Below, one piece after another: positions 23,074-32,375 of a stretch of DNA of 64,000 nucleotides. Origin of the DNA: Sinohyriopsis cumingii. Its lineage: Eukaryota > Mollusca > Bivalvia > Unionida > Unionidae. The translations under genes were made by a program, and so were the position numbers. Location of the stretch: NCBI GenBank assembly GCA_028554795.2, contig CM068841.1, positions 28,141,721 to 28,205,720 of the forward strand, read 5' to 3'. Position 1 is the first letter of the stretch; every line of letters starts with the position of its first letter. The notes under the pieces are model-generated. The model did no database searches. It had not been told where the DNA came from and saw only the letters and a program-made list of their open reading frames with translations.

Positions 23074-23292
23074 GTTGAGGCGCCGAGAACAAGTGAAGGA
23101 ATGCAGTGAACTGCACTTATTTATAGGGAGAGAAAGGATAGAAACGGATTGAGGTTGTTGACCAATCCAAACACGCGTTACAAAATTCAGTCAGCCCGCA
23201 TCCAATCCGAAGAGAGCAGTCTGTGACGTCACGTGGTCTATATAGATTCGCTACCGCCTGTGCGCAGTCAATTCATGCGACAGTTATTCAAC
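23074..23292. promoter_or_regulatory. Divergent promoter of left-end gene pair
   Basis: Between two outward-facing genes. It contains TATAAATA on the minus strand (23117-23125), CCAAT boxes at 23162-23166 and 23202-23206, a CRE TGACGTCA at 23224-23231 overlapping an E-box CACGTG, and a TATA-like CTATATAG at 23238-23245. Paired genes sharing CCAAT and TATA boxes are the layout of divergent histone gene pairs. Confidence 0.55.
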
Positions 23293-23860
23293 ATGACGGA
23301 AACTCAGAAAACGATAAATTGGGGTGCACCAGCAGTGGAAACCACCCAAGGGAACCCGGACTTACTTTCAGAAGAGGTGAATTGAGATTTTGTGGATTTT
23401 CTTACCTCGCAAGAATTTGTTCCAGTACCATATCCTTCATTACCACACGTGGAGAATTTTAGACAGAGACAGAAAGAAGAATTGGAGGAATTTATACAAC
23501 AGCAAAAGGAAGCGGAACAAGCTTTTCTTCTACAGTAACAACAGCAAGAAGAAGAGGTAAGAAAAAAACAATAACAAGAAGAAGCAAAGAAACAAGGGTG
23601 TGAAAATCAAACGGTCACGGTACTGTTAGACATTTTAGCGGAGTTAAGAAGTCTGAAACAAATGTATCAGACTTCTTTATTACGACCGAAGAGAATACGA
23701 CCTTCCCGAGCTAAACACTCCAACCCTGTGACTAAGCCTACCGTGCCACCCTTAGTGATTTCAACCAAATGATCATCATCATCATCAACAGTACGCAGTC
23801 CAGAAGTAGGCCTTGGCCGTGGCAAAGGCTTAAGACAGTTAAAGTTGATTGCTTAAACTC
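23293..23860 (+). pseudogene. Charged coiled-coil left-end Polinton gene
   Basis: A plus-strand gene region opening with ATG at 23293 (MTETQKTINWGAP). The product is a Glu/Gln-rich coiled coil (RQKEELEEFIQQQKEAEQ) followed by a basic, proline-rich tail containing RPKRIRPSRAK. No family is recognised; it may be a core or scaffolding protein, which is inference from composition. It is broken in a few places. A histone-type stem-loop follows at 23872, and the upstream divergent promoter supplies CRE, E-box and TATA elements. Confidence 0.5.
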
Positions 23861-23871
23861 ACCCCTACACC

Positions 23872-23920
23872 AAAAAAGGCCCTTTTCAGGGCCACCCACT
23901 TCTCTCAAAAAGAGATAGAC
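23872..23920 (+). promoter_or_regulatory. Histone-mRNA-type 3' stem-loop
   Basis: GGCCCTTTTCAGGGCC at 23878-23893 followed by ACCCAC and an A/G-rich AAAAAGAGATAGAC element. Same orientation as, and just downstream of, the gene at 23293-23860. Confidence 0.85.
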
Positions 23921-24131
23921 TTTCAATTGCCAACATCCAAACTCAAGAAAAAGACAACCCATTTTACCCATATAGTACGTGTGTATGAATGTGTGAGTGT
24001 ACGTTCTTCTTTTAAAATCAAAACCCAAAGACACTTACCTTTAATACCTAATTTATTCTTTTATAAATATTTACAATCCAATTCACAATTCAGAACAGAG
24101 CACTTTAAAAAGTTCACAGACTTCTTCTGTC

Positions 24132-24579
24132 TCATTGTTTAGTCTCTCTGTTTTTGAATTTCTTCACCGTCACAGTCTTTTCCTCCTCTTCCTCCTCACT
24201 TTCTTCCCTTCTTCTTTTCTTCTCCTGTTTCTTTTTCTTCACCTGTCTGCTTTCTTCCTTCTCTTCTTCTTCCTCTGAAGAATCCCTCTCCTCTTCTGAC
24301 TCATCTTGTTTCTTTTTTGGGCAATCTGGAGACCAATGTCCTTTTTCTTGACAATAATAACAGGTATCTTGACTTTTGTCTTTTCTAATCCGTTTTTTTT
24401 CTTTTTTGACGGTCTGGACACTCTGAAGACCAATGCCCTTTCTTCTGACAAATACAGCAAGTATCTTGACTTTTATCTCGCAAGGAAGGAGAGTAGTCTG
24501 TCGGCTGGTCTGAAGAGAATTTTCTAATGACCCCTCGCAAAGCTCTGATGAAAGGTTCGATTTGTGTAGCCTCTTCCAT
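24132..24579 (-). pseudogene. Tandem CCHC zinc-knuckle protein with acidic-basic tail
   Basis: A minus-strand gene with two zinc knuckles of the C-x2-C-x4-H-x4-C form: CCICQKKGHWSSEC near 24420-24465 and CYYCQEKGHWSPDC near 24320-24365. A tail of alternating Glu/Ser and Lys/Arg runs follows. Zinc knuckles bind single-stranded nucleic acid, as in retroviral nucleocapsid proteins and cellular CNBP, so a genome- or RNA-binding role is likely. The best ATG is at 24579, 55 bases after a TATA box shared in a divergent promoter with PolB. A polyadenylation-type AATAAA lies downstream near 24053. About two breaks. Confidence 0.6.
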
Positions 24580-24629
24580 CGTTGTGCTCGGTTTGAGAGT
24601 GAAATGAATAGTGAAAGGACAAGACACAC

Positions 24630-24713
24630 ACCCTTTTATATACGCTGGTCTGCCATGACTATAAATTAATCCATGGTGTTTAAACTTGAGTCATTTGACG
24701 TTTTGCTATCAAG
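24630..24713. promoter_or_regulatory. Divergent promoter, zinc-knuckle gene / PolB
   Basis: TATATAAAAGGG on the minus strand (24631-24642) faces the zinc-knuckle gene, and CTATAAATT on the plus strand (24659-24667) lies about 50 bases before the PolB ATG at 24714. Confidence 0.55.
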
Positions 24714-27700
24714 ATGAAACGATCCAATTCATTTGAGAAGAAAGAAGAAGAAAGTAAGAGGCAGAAACGTGATCTATCGCCTCGCACCAGGGCTGAAGTC
24801 TTGGCACAAATTCATGCCAGTGATTTTGAAGAGGACATGAGTGAACCAGAATCCGAACCCTCTAAACAAAGTTCACCACCCTTAGTCAACCCTGAAAAGT
24901 ACTATTCTATTCAAGAGACGGAAAAGCGTCCCTCTAGAAAATTTAGAACCACGGCTTACAAATACACGGTGAAGTTTAAAGATTTCAAGTCCGAAGTACA
25001 GTTAGAGAAAGCAGAAGGGTTCATCACCGAGATGTGGGATTCTTTGCTCACCACACTCAAGCGACAATGCCAACCCAAAGAAGACGATCGCTTGAGACTT
25101 TCCATACAACACGACGGCTTGAAATCCCCTGTTTGGATCGAGTTTAGTAGCCCTGCAGAATTGACCGCTTCCAAAGTCATGGACAAGATTCAACACGTGC
25201 AACAATCCAATGACCAGTTTGACATCACCGATGGAAAAGCCACACTGGACATGACCCACGTCTCTCCTCCTCAAGGGACTGGCCGCAAAAAGGTCTTATT
25301 GGTGAACGACCTTCGCAGCACCAAAAAAAGTCTCGTCCGAATTAACAACCCTCAAGACCAGATGTGTTTAGCCAGGACTATCGTGGTGGGACGAACCTAT
25401 GCTAACAAGAACGACACGGAAGAATGGAAAAGAGTCTGGAAAACAATTCAAAAATCGGACCGAGCCAAACAACGAAGTGAAGCAGAACTCTTGTTACAAC
25501 AAGCCGGCCTGTCCAAAGACACATCCTTTGGTATTCCTGAAATGAAAACATTGCAAGATGTCCTAGCTATACGCTACACCTTGAAAGTGCACCCTCAAGA
25601 AATGCGTGGGCCTCTGTTGTTTCGAGGCCAAGACTTTAAGGATGGAAAATACGTTTATGTCTAACATCACGATGAACATTTCGATACCATTACCAGTATC
25701 ACCGGATTCCTGAGATATGTTTATTATTGTGAGAAATGTGACCATGGCTATAACATTCGAGAACAACACAAGCATTGTGGATCGAAATGCTCAGGATGTT
25801 TAGCCTCCCAACCCTGTCTGAACGAAGGGCAAGAACCAGTGCATTGTCCAGCTTGTCTGCGCACGTTTGTCAGTCCTGCCTGTTACCAACAACATTTGAA
25901 GATGCAAGGTTCACAGAAGAAATGTGCTTGTCAACTGCTGAGATTGTGCCCTACGTGTGGACAAGGTCTACGTACCAATAGTACCAAGGCACACGTATGT
26001 TCAGGAAAGAAAAAATGTCACATTTGTCACCACGACGTCGACTTGGAACACCAATGCTACGTGCAAAAATACCAACCCCAACCAGAGAAAGAAGACGGTC
26101 ACAAGAAGAAAGGCATTTTCATCTTTTTCGATTTCGAATGCATGCAAGAGACCGGCATTCACATTCCTAATTTTTGCGTGGCTCATCAAGCGTGCGAGAA
26201 GTGCATTCAAGAACCAATCGTGAGTCATTGCCCTCACTGCAGCAAAATTCCTGGAGGACGTGAAAAAATCTTTCGGGGACCGAACACGCTAGCCGATTTC
26301 GCACAATGGGTCGTAGACCCCATCGACAAGACGTGGAGCCAAGAGGACATCGAACGTTACGGAGATTGTCATCATCATGCCACGGTGATGGCTCACAATT
26401 TCTCCGGATATGATGGACAGTTTCTTTTGAGATACTATACGGAACATGGTACCGAGCGTCCTAAAGTGACTTTGAACGGAGCCAAAATCATTTTCATGCA
26501 AATGGGACAAGTGCAGTTTAAAGATTCAATGAGCTACTTAGCCATGTCTTTGAGTAGAATGCCTAAAACGTTTGGAATGACAGAAATGGCTAAAGGGTAC
26601 TTTCCACACTTTTTCAATACGGAAGCCAATCAACACACCTTTCTACCCCATTTGCCCGAGGCTCACTATTACGACCCTGACAACATGCGTACCGAACAAC
26701 GAGAAGCTTTCTACGCTTGGTACCAGGCTCACGCCTCGGACCCTTTCGACCTTCAGGAAGAAATGCCAAAGTATTGTCGTTCCGACGTGGACATTTTACG
26801 TCGATGCTGTGGAAAATTTCGAGAACTGTTCATGGAACACGGAGGGGTCGATCCTTTGAAAGAAGCTTGCACCATTGCCAAAGCGTGTTCCTTAGTGTAC
26901 CGGCAACGATTCATGGCTGAAAACACCGTGGCTTTCATCAGTCCTCAAACGACCCACTATGTCAAACGTCAATACTCAGTCAAAGCCCTACGCTAGTTAC
27001 CTTACTTGTGCGACAAGGAAGACAAATGGATTCAGCATGCCCGCAAAGGAGGAGGCGAAAAGACCATTGGAACGCATTCGGTCGATGGCTGGGACTTAGA
27101 AAACTCCAAGATCGTGTACGAGTTTAACGGTTGCTTATTTCACGGATGTCCCGTCTGTTACCCTGACCGTGGCACTAAAAATCAGTTTTTACAACGGATC
27201 ATGGAAGACTTGTATCAGGCCACTTGTCAGCGACGCCTAAAGTTAGAACAGGAAGGATACCAAGTGGTGGAAATGTGGGAACACGAGTACGATCACCGTT
27301 TGAAAACCGATCCCGAGTTTAAACGCCTCGTGGAAAGTTACCAGTTCATGGACCCCCTGAACCCGAGGGATAGTTTGTACGGAGGAAGGACCAATGCCAC
27401 CTGTTTGTTGTACCAAGCCGACGAAGAGAAAGGAGAAGAAATCAAATACTTGGACGTGTGTTCGCTGTATCCCTACGTGTGCAAATATTGTCGCTTTCCT
27501 GCAGGGCACCCACAATTGTTGACAGAACACATCGACCTGAAAAACATTCGACAATACGAAGGCTTGATCAAGTGTAAAGTTTTGCCTTCCACGAACCTAT
27601 ACCATCCCGTCTTACCTCACCATTGCCAAGGCAAACTGATGTTTCCTTTGTGCCGTACTTGTGCCGAAACGTGCAACCAAGATCAGCCTTGTAATCATAC

Positions 27701-28762
27701 CCAGGAAGAACGGGCATTGACGGGGACGTGGATCAGCGTAGAATTGTTCAAAGCTCTGGACATGGGATACCAACTGTTAGAAGTGTACGAAATTTGCCAC
27801 TTTCCCAAGACACAACAATACCACAAGGGTGACCCCACTCAGAAAGGCATTTTCGCAGACAACGTGGATGCCTTTTTGAAACTGAAGCAAGAAGCCAGTG
27901 GCTATCCTTCCTGGTGTCACACTCCCGAAGACCAAATAAAATTCAAACAGAAATACCTGGAACAAGAAGGCATCACTTTAGATCACATCGAGAAAAACGA
28001 AGGCAGGCGATCGTTTGCCAAAGTGATGTTAAATTGCTTGTGGGGAAAAATGACACAACGACCGTGTTTACCCAAGACGGAGTATTTGACCGAACCTTCC
28101 CGCTAGTTCCAGATGATTCACGACAAAACCAAATTCATCAAACACGTGGACGTCGTTCGCGAGAATTTGATCTTGGTCAATTACGAAGAAGATCTGGACT
28201 TTGTACAAGACGACCCTTTTGGAAATGTCATCAGCTCATGCTCGCTTAAAATTGTACGAAGCTTTAGAACTGTTACGGGAACGTGTCCTGTACTTTGACA
28301 CGGACAGTTGCATTTACATCCATCACCCGAGTCAACAGCACCCTGACATCGAAGGAGACCGTTTAGGAGCCTGGACAGACGAGCACCCCGACGACAAGAT
28401 TCTAAGTTTAGTCAGTGGTGGTCCTAAAAATTACGGCTACGAATACCGGGACAAACAAGGAGAAGTGCACACGACGTGTAAAGTGAAAGGATTGCCTCTG
28501 AATTATCATACCAGTCGAGTGGTCAACTTTGGCGTATTGAAAGAAGCTTTACAGTCTAGAGAAGATGAATAATTTAAAGTGACCACCTATCAACCCAACA
28601 AGATTGTACGTTTACCCACTCACCACATCGTCAGTCGACCCTTGGAAAAAGTCTATCAAATCGTGTACCAGAAGCGAGTCCGACTTCCCAATCATTTCAC
28701 CTTACCGTATGGACACGTCGGTATTGGTCTGTATATAAAAAGGAACCCGAGGCAAGATCGAT
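24714..28762 (+). pseudogene. PolB: Protein-primed type B DNA polymerase
   Basis: Replicative polymerase of the Polinton, of the protein-primed family B group. In order it shows: a conserved amino-terminal domain, cysteine pairs resembling zinc fingers (about 25740-26060), exonuclease motifs I (FFDFE, about 26130), II (HNFSGYDGQ, about 26395) and III (YCRSDVDIL, about 26773), then polymerase motifs A (DVCSLYP, about 27455), B (KVMLNCLWGK, about 28020) and C (YFDTDS, about 28292). Length and order are normal for the family. It is broken about four times and so dead. It starts from a divergent promoter shared with the zinc-knuckle gene; its end overlaps the promoter of the BIR gene. Confidence 0.92.
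28732..28741 (+). promoter_or_regulatory. TATA box of BIR gene
   Basis: TATATAAAAA, 56 bases before the ATG at 28797. Similar boxes stand 50-60 bases before several other genes of the element. Confidence 0.5.
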
Positions 28763-28796
28763 AGTTCATTGTGACTACCAAGACCAAGCGAACAAG

Positions 28797-29432
28797 ATGA
28801 ATACTTTCAGAGAAACACAAAAGAAGTTCAGAAAGGCACAATTCAAGTTTGGGGCTTCTGAAGTGGAATGTGATTGTGAGCCTTGCGATGGGAACGATGC
28901 TGTGCGCTGTGACCTTAGCGATGCCGTAAAGCATCATGGGAACTTTGTTCTCACTACCCCTATCATAGAAAGTGATGCTGTGCGTGTCAAACCTGAGGGA
29001 TGCGAAAGCGATGCCGCTCGTAGTCTTGGACACTTTACTGGGTTTCGTTTTAAAGGTGGATGTCCACCTTCACGTCTACCCCTCTACGGATGTCATCCAG
29101 CCCTGAGCAAACTCCTGTCCATGTCACCCAACCCTTATCGAAACGAACCCGTGAAAGACGAATATTCGTTTCCTGTGCGTTTGTCGGATTACTGCGACTT
29201 TGAAAATCGTCTTCAATCGTTCAAAGGAAAATGGCCTAAGTATCTGGGAGGACCGACCCCTGAAGAATTAGCCAGAGCCGGATTTTTCTACTTGGGCGAA
29301 GGGGATAAAGTCAAGTGCTTCAGTTGCGGTGTGTCACTTCACCACTGGGAACCACAAGATTCGGCCTACCTAGAACATGCTCGTTGGTCACCGAACTGTC
29401 ATTACTTACCCTTAGTGGGACCGAGACATTGA
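28797..29432 (+). CDS. BIR-domain (inhibitor-of-apoptosis-like) protein
   Basis: An open frame of 211 codons. Residues about 132-206 form a BIR domain: RLQSF, then GPTPEELARAGFFYLGEGD, then CFSC...HHWEPQDSAYLEHARW..C, with the zinc ligands C-x2-C, H and C all present and the usual R and GFFYLG motifs. BIR proteins bind caspases or pro-apoptotic peptides, so the protein probably blocked host cell death. The first 80 residues contain four imperfect (S/N)DA(V/A) repeats and are Cys-rich, with no known domain. No RING domain follows. It lies between PolB and the F-box-like family and has its own TATA box. BIR genes occur in baculoviruses and malacoherpesviruses; in Polintons this cargo looks unusual. 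Confidence 0.85.
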   Translation: MNTFRETQKKFRKAQFKFGASEVECDCEPCDGNDAVRCDLSDAVKHHGNFVLTTPIIESDAVRVKPEGCESDAARSLGHFTGFRFKGGCPPSRLPLYGCHPALSKLLSMSPNPYRNEPVKDEYSFPVRLSDYCDFENRLQSFKGKWPKYLGGPTPEELARAGFFYLGEGDKVKCFSCGVSLHHWEPQDSAYLEHARWSPNCHYLPLVGPRH

Positions 29433-29443
29433 AGTAACTTACC

Positions 29444-29743
29444 ATGTCGTTGAAGAAGAAACCAGATTGGTTAGGAGTCAAATGTTGGACATCACCGAGA
29501 CCAGTATTTAAACTTCATTTCAAAAACGATATTGAATCATTACCTAAAGAACTGCAAGAGAAGATTTACAAGGAAGTTTGGCAGGGGTTTGCCAGAGTGA
29601 AATCTCAATGGGTGACTGTAGAACTTTTGTGCAGAGAAATTCACAAGAGGAAAGTGAAAAAAGTGAATCAAAGTGTTAGATTTCTCTGGGTCAAGTGTGC
29701 ATTCGTCCTATTATATTACTCTAGACCGTTTACATCAAAATAG
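29444..29743 (+). CDS. F-box-like family member 1 (diverged)
   Basis: An open frame of 99 codons starting 12 bases after the BIR gene. Residues about 28-48 read NDIESLPKELQEKIYKEVWQ, the same LPxELxxxIYxE pattern that opens the two genes downstream, so the three form one family. The pattern resembles the first helix of an F-box, which recruits SCF ubiquitin ligases, but the rest of an F-box is not evident. The remainder is basic. The family may be Polinton-specific. The function is unproven. Confidence 0.5.
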   Translation: MSLKKKPDWLGVKCWTSPRPVFKLHFKNDIESLPKELQEKIYKEVWQGFARVKSQWVTVELLCREIHKRKVKKVNQSVRFLWVKCAFVLLYYSRPFTSK

Positions 29744-29854
29744 TTCAGTGACATTCTTGGACGTTACCCTGAATGGCAGTGGTCAGAAATGACTCACTAT
29801 GTGGATTACTTTTGCTCTAGGAGAAGATTGTGAATTGTACGGACTGACCTATTC

Positions 29855-30307
29855 ATGGATACTTTACAAGAGAACATTCGTGCTTTGCCTGTGGAGTTGA
29901 GAGAACGCATTTACCGAGAACTGGTCAAAATACAAGTGAAACGTAAAGAACAGTTGCATCCGTTACGTCACCGGTGTTTGAACCACTGGTGCCTGAATGA
30001 TATACAAGGACTGATTGAGTTGAAAGTGTTCCATTGGACAGACATTGATCAACGATCCCCTGGTTTTAAAAAGAATTGGTTTGGTATTGATAATTCTATC
30101 TACTACATTGTAAACTTACTGGATCCAATTCCAGAGGAAGAGTTAACGAATTACCAACATCTTTTACGCAATGTCGACTTAGTGAAAGAGGAAACTTCTG
30201 AACGAATTTTAATGTGTAGATTAGTGATTAAACGATTTAGATTCAACAATGAATTAAAACCATGTCTGTGCAAACGGTACATTTCTTGTGTCAGAAAGAG
30301 AATTTAG
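29855..30307 (+). CDS. F-box-like family member 2 (tandem duplicate)
   Basis: 150 codons. The first 40 residues are almost identical to the next gene: MDTLQENIRALPVELRERIY and onwards, including a shared upstream GACCTATTCATGG. This marks a tandem duplication with a period of about 465 bases. The LPVELRERIYREL segment is F-box-like; later residues (HLLRN, SERIL) align with the sister gene but have diverged more, suggesting a fast-evolving carboxyl half such as a target-binding part. The ubiquitin-related role is inference. Confidence 0.55.
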   Translation: MDTLQENIRALPVELRERIYRELVKIQVKRKEQLHPLRHRCLNHWCLNDIQGLIELKVFHWTDIDQRSPGFKKNWFGIDNSIYYIVNLLDPIPEEELTNYQHLLRNVDLVKEETSERILMCRLVIKRFRFNNELKPCLCKRYISCVRKRI

Positions 30308-30319
30308 TATGACCTATTC

Positions 30320-30748
30320 ATGGATACTTTACAAGAGAACATTCGTGCTTTGCCTGTGGAGTTGAGAGAACGCATTTACCGAGAGCTGGTCAAAATACAA
30401 GTCAAACGTAAAGAACACTTGCATCCGTTACGTCACCAGATGTTTAACCACTGGTACCTGAATGGTATAAAAGAACTGATTCGTCAGAAATTGTTTCAGT
30501 GGTCAGACCTTGTTCAACACTTTGAGTTAGTGAATGACCGAAATGTTCATCATTTTGGTTACTTCGAGATTCACCTAGTGCAACGCATTGAGGAAGACAA
30601 GTTAAAGGATTACCAACATATTTTACGTGAAATCTACTTAGAGGAAGAGGAAACTTCTAATCGAACTCTGAAGTTTAGGTTACAGTTTGGAGCATTTAAA
30701 TTTCCCACTGGAGAACGAAGATCTCTGGCTAGAAAGTACGTGTATTGA
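30320..30748 (+). CDS. F-box-like family member 3 (tandem duplicate)
   Basis: 142 codons, beginning 12 bases after the previous stop. The amino-terminal segment is near-identical to member 2, whereas residues from about 60 on are only loosely similar (DYQHILREIYLEEEETSNRTL against NYQHLLRNVDLVKEETSERIL, here split by the alignment). A conserved recognition end with a varied rest fits an adaptor that keeps one partner and changes the other. A TATA-like TATAAAAA lies just after it at 30766-30773. No known family beyond the F-box-like start. Confidence 0.55.
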   Translation: MDTLQENIRALPVELRERIYRELVKIQVKRKEHLHPLRHQMFNHWYLNGIKELIRQKLFQWSDLVQHFELVNDRNVHHFGYFEIHLVQRIEEDKLKDYQHILREIYLEEEETSNRTLKFRLQFGAFKFPTGERRSLARKYVY

Positions 30749-30782
30749 TTCCGAAACAAAGAGAGTATAAAAACAGGCTGCC

Positions 30783-31007
30783 ATGCCACGACTTTTATCA
30801 CATGTGATTGAACAGATTCCGTGGAAGGAACTCAATGACCATATTCAAACCGTGGATCATTACCATCAATTATTACAAGAACTGTATCCATTCAATTTGG
30901 GACGACGCATAGTTTATGTCTTAGTGACTTGTTTTCTGGGATTTCGTTTACCAGCCGATTCCTTGTGGACTCTTTACGAACAGTACTTACCACCCATATG
31001 TCCTTAA
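30783..31007 (+). CDS. Small unknown Polinton protein
   Basis: 74 codons, MPRLLSHVIEQIPWKELNDH and onward, predicted to be mostly helical with a hydrophobic segment near its end (YVLVTCFLGFRL). No family recognised. It overlaps the start of the next gene at 30998 by a few bases, as in compact viral gene clusters. The TATA-like box at 30766 is too close to its ATG to be its own promoter if transcription starts 25-30 bases downstream. Confidence 0.4.
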   Translation: MPRLLSHVIEQIPWKELNDHIQTVDHYHQLLQELYPFNLGRRIVYVLVTCFLGFRLPADSLWTLYEQYLPPICP

Positions 31008-31504
31008 ATAATCACGAAAGACTCCTTTTCCTCAAAGCCTTGCGTTTTCATCTGGATACTTCTCGACCTCGACGGGAAAAAAAGATTCGTCAACTTTTAG
31101 CTACCGAAGACGTGTATGACGATATGTGTGTAGCTTGTGACTTACGCCCTCATTGGACAGATGTCCGTGACTGGAAAAATGGGGGTTTTGAGGCTTGGAC
31201 CCAAGAAGTGGCCCAGTATGCACGAGAGTTATTCAAGGAAAAAAGTTACTTTTCAACCTGTGTTAGTGACAGTGCCAGAAGAAGAACCCGTCACCCAGGT
31301 CAGGACTGTCGTGGACATGCCTGAAAGACCCTTTCGGGAGGACACGTGTGTGACCTTACCCCCTATAGAACTGGTCAGAACATTACCCAAAACATGTTGT
31401 ACAGACACTTGTTTTTATTCCACGTTGATGGTTATCATGTGTCTTTTATCGTTGTACTTAAGCCTTTGGCTTTTATGCATTTTTGTCTTTCGTGTTCATG
31501 TTTA
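30998..31504 (+). pseudogene. Unknown gene with carboxyl-terminal membrane segment
   Basis: Region starting at ATG 30998 (MSLNNHERLLFLKALRFHL). It encodes a helical, charged domain with a DMCVACDLRPHW block, then an acidic proline-containing linker, and ends in a strongly hydrophobic stretch (YSTLMVIMCLLSLYLSLWLL) that should span a membrane. About one break. Small membrane proteins accompany the capsid genes in Polintons and adintoviruses, but I cannot name a family. An AATAAA at about 31513-31518 probably ends the transcript just before the ATPase promoter. Confidence 0.45.
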
Positions 31505-31533
31505 AAACATTCAATAAACGTGTCCTGAAAAAG

Positions 31534-31541
31534 TATATAAA
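31534..31541 (+). promoter_or_regulatory. TATA box of ATPase gene
   Basis: TATATAAA, about 50 bases before the ATG at 31588. Confidence 0.5.
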
Positions 31542-31587
31542 CTCTTGTCTTGTCTGTTTTCATGTCACAAGTGACATTCCTAACACT

Positions 31588-32314
31588 ATGGCTACCTCTG
31601 CTGTCTCTGCTCCCTCTTCCTCCACTGTCAAAGTCATGGACGAACACTTAGATCGTGCCAGTTGGGAGGCTTTGTATCTTCGCCATCCCTTTAACATGCT
31701 CATTGCTGAACCTAGCGGTTCAGGCAAAACCGAATTCGTCAAACGTTTGATCGAACATAAACATCATTTGATCGATCGACCACCTCAACGCATCGTGTGG
31801 TGTTACAAAGAGTGGCAATCGGCGTACAGCCTCTTGCGAGAAAATCAAGGTGATTCCATCGTGTTTGTGGAAGGCATTCCTAAAGAAGACGACGGCATCG
31901 TCTCTGACTCCCGTCAAACCCATTTGGTCATTTTCGACGACATGTTAGGAGAAGACGAAGAAGAAATTAAACTTTGGTTCACGCGCAAAGGGCATCACCA
32001 TAATGCCAGTGTCGTTTACATCACTCAAAATTTGTTTCAACAAAGTAAAGCCCATCGCAACATCAGTCTCAATGCGCATTACGTGGTCTTGTTTAAAGCC
32101 CTTGAGATAAATCGCAAGTGCAAGTCTTAGACAAACAGTTAGGAACGCCTTGGCTGACTCAGGCGTACGACGATGCCATTCAAACTCCACACGCTTATTT
32201 ACTCGTCGATTTGAAACCTACGACCCCCGATGATTTGCGATTTCGTACCCACTTGTTTCATCACTGGTGCCAAGACGAAGGGCCTGTCCTGTACACGTCT
32301 CCGTCCTCGACTTA
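31588..32314 (+). pseudogene. ATP: Genome-packaging ATPase (FtsK/HerA, A32-like)
   Basis: A packaging motor of the kind found in Polintons and many double jelly-roll viruses. It drives DNA into the capsid. Visible motifs are Walker A (EPSGSGKTEF, about 31710-31735), Walker B (LVIFDDML, about 31924-31947) and the following YITQNLF sensor block (about 32018-32038). Its end has the family-typical AYLLVDLKP block. Its length is normal (about 240 codons). About one break. It follows the membrane-protein gene and precedes the core-protein cluster, as often in the family. Confidence 0.88.
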
Positions 32315-32338
32315 ATTTCATTCAACGAAAACAAAATC

Positions 32339-32346
32339 TATAAAAA
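32339..32346 (+). promoter_or_regulatory. TATA box of basic core-protein gene
   Basis: TATAAAAA shortly upstream of the coding region at 32376. Confidence 0.4.
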
Positions 32347-32375
32347 CCTCAGACACTTTTCGTCTGTCTCACAGT

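Noticed and set aside
22843-23860. Left-end gene pair as captured histone genes
   Set aside because: Promoter and 3' signals are histone-like, but neither product shows a histone-fold pattern.
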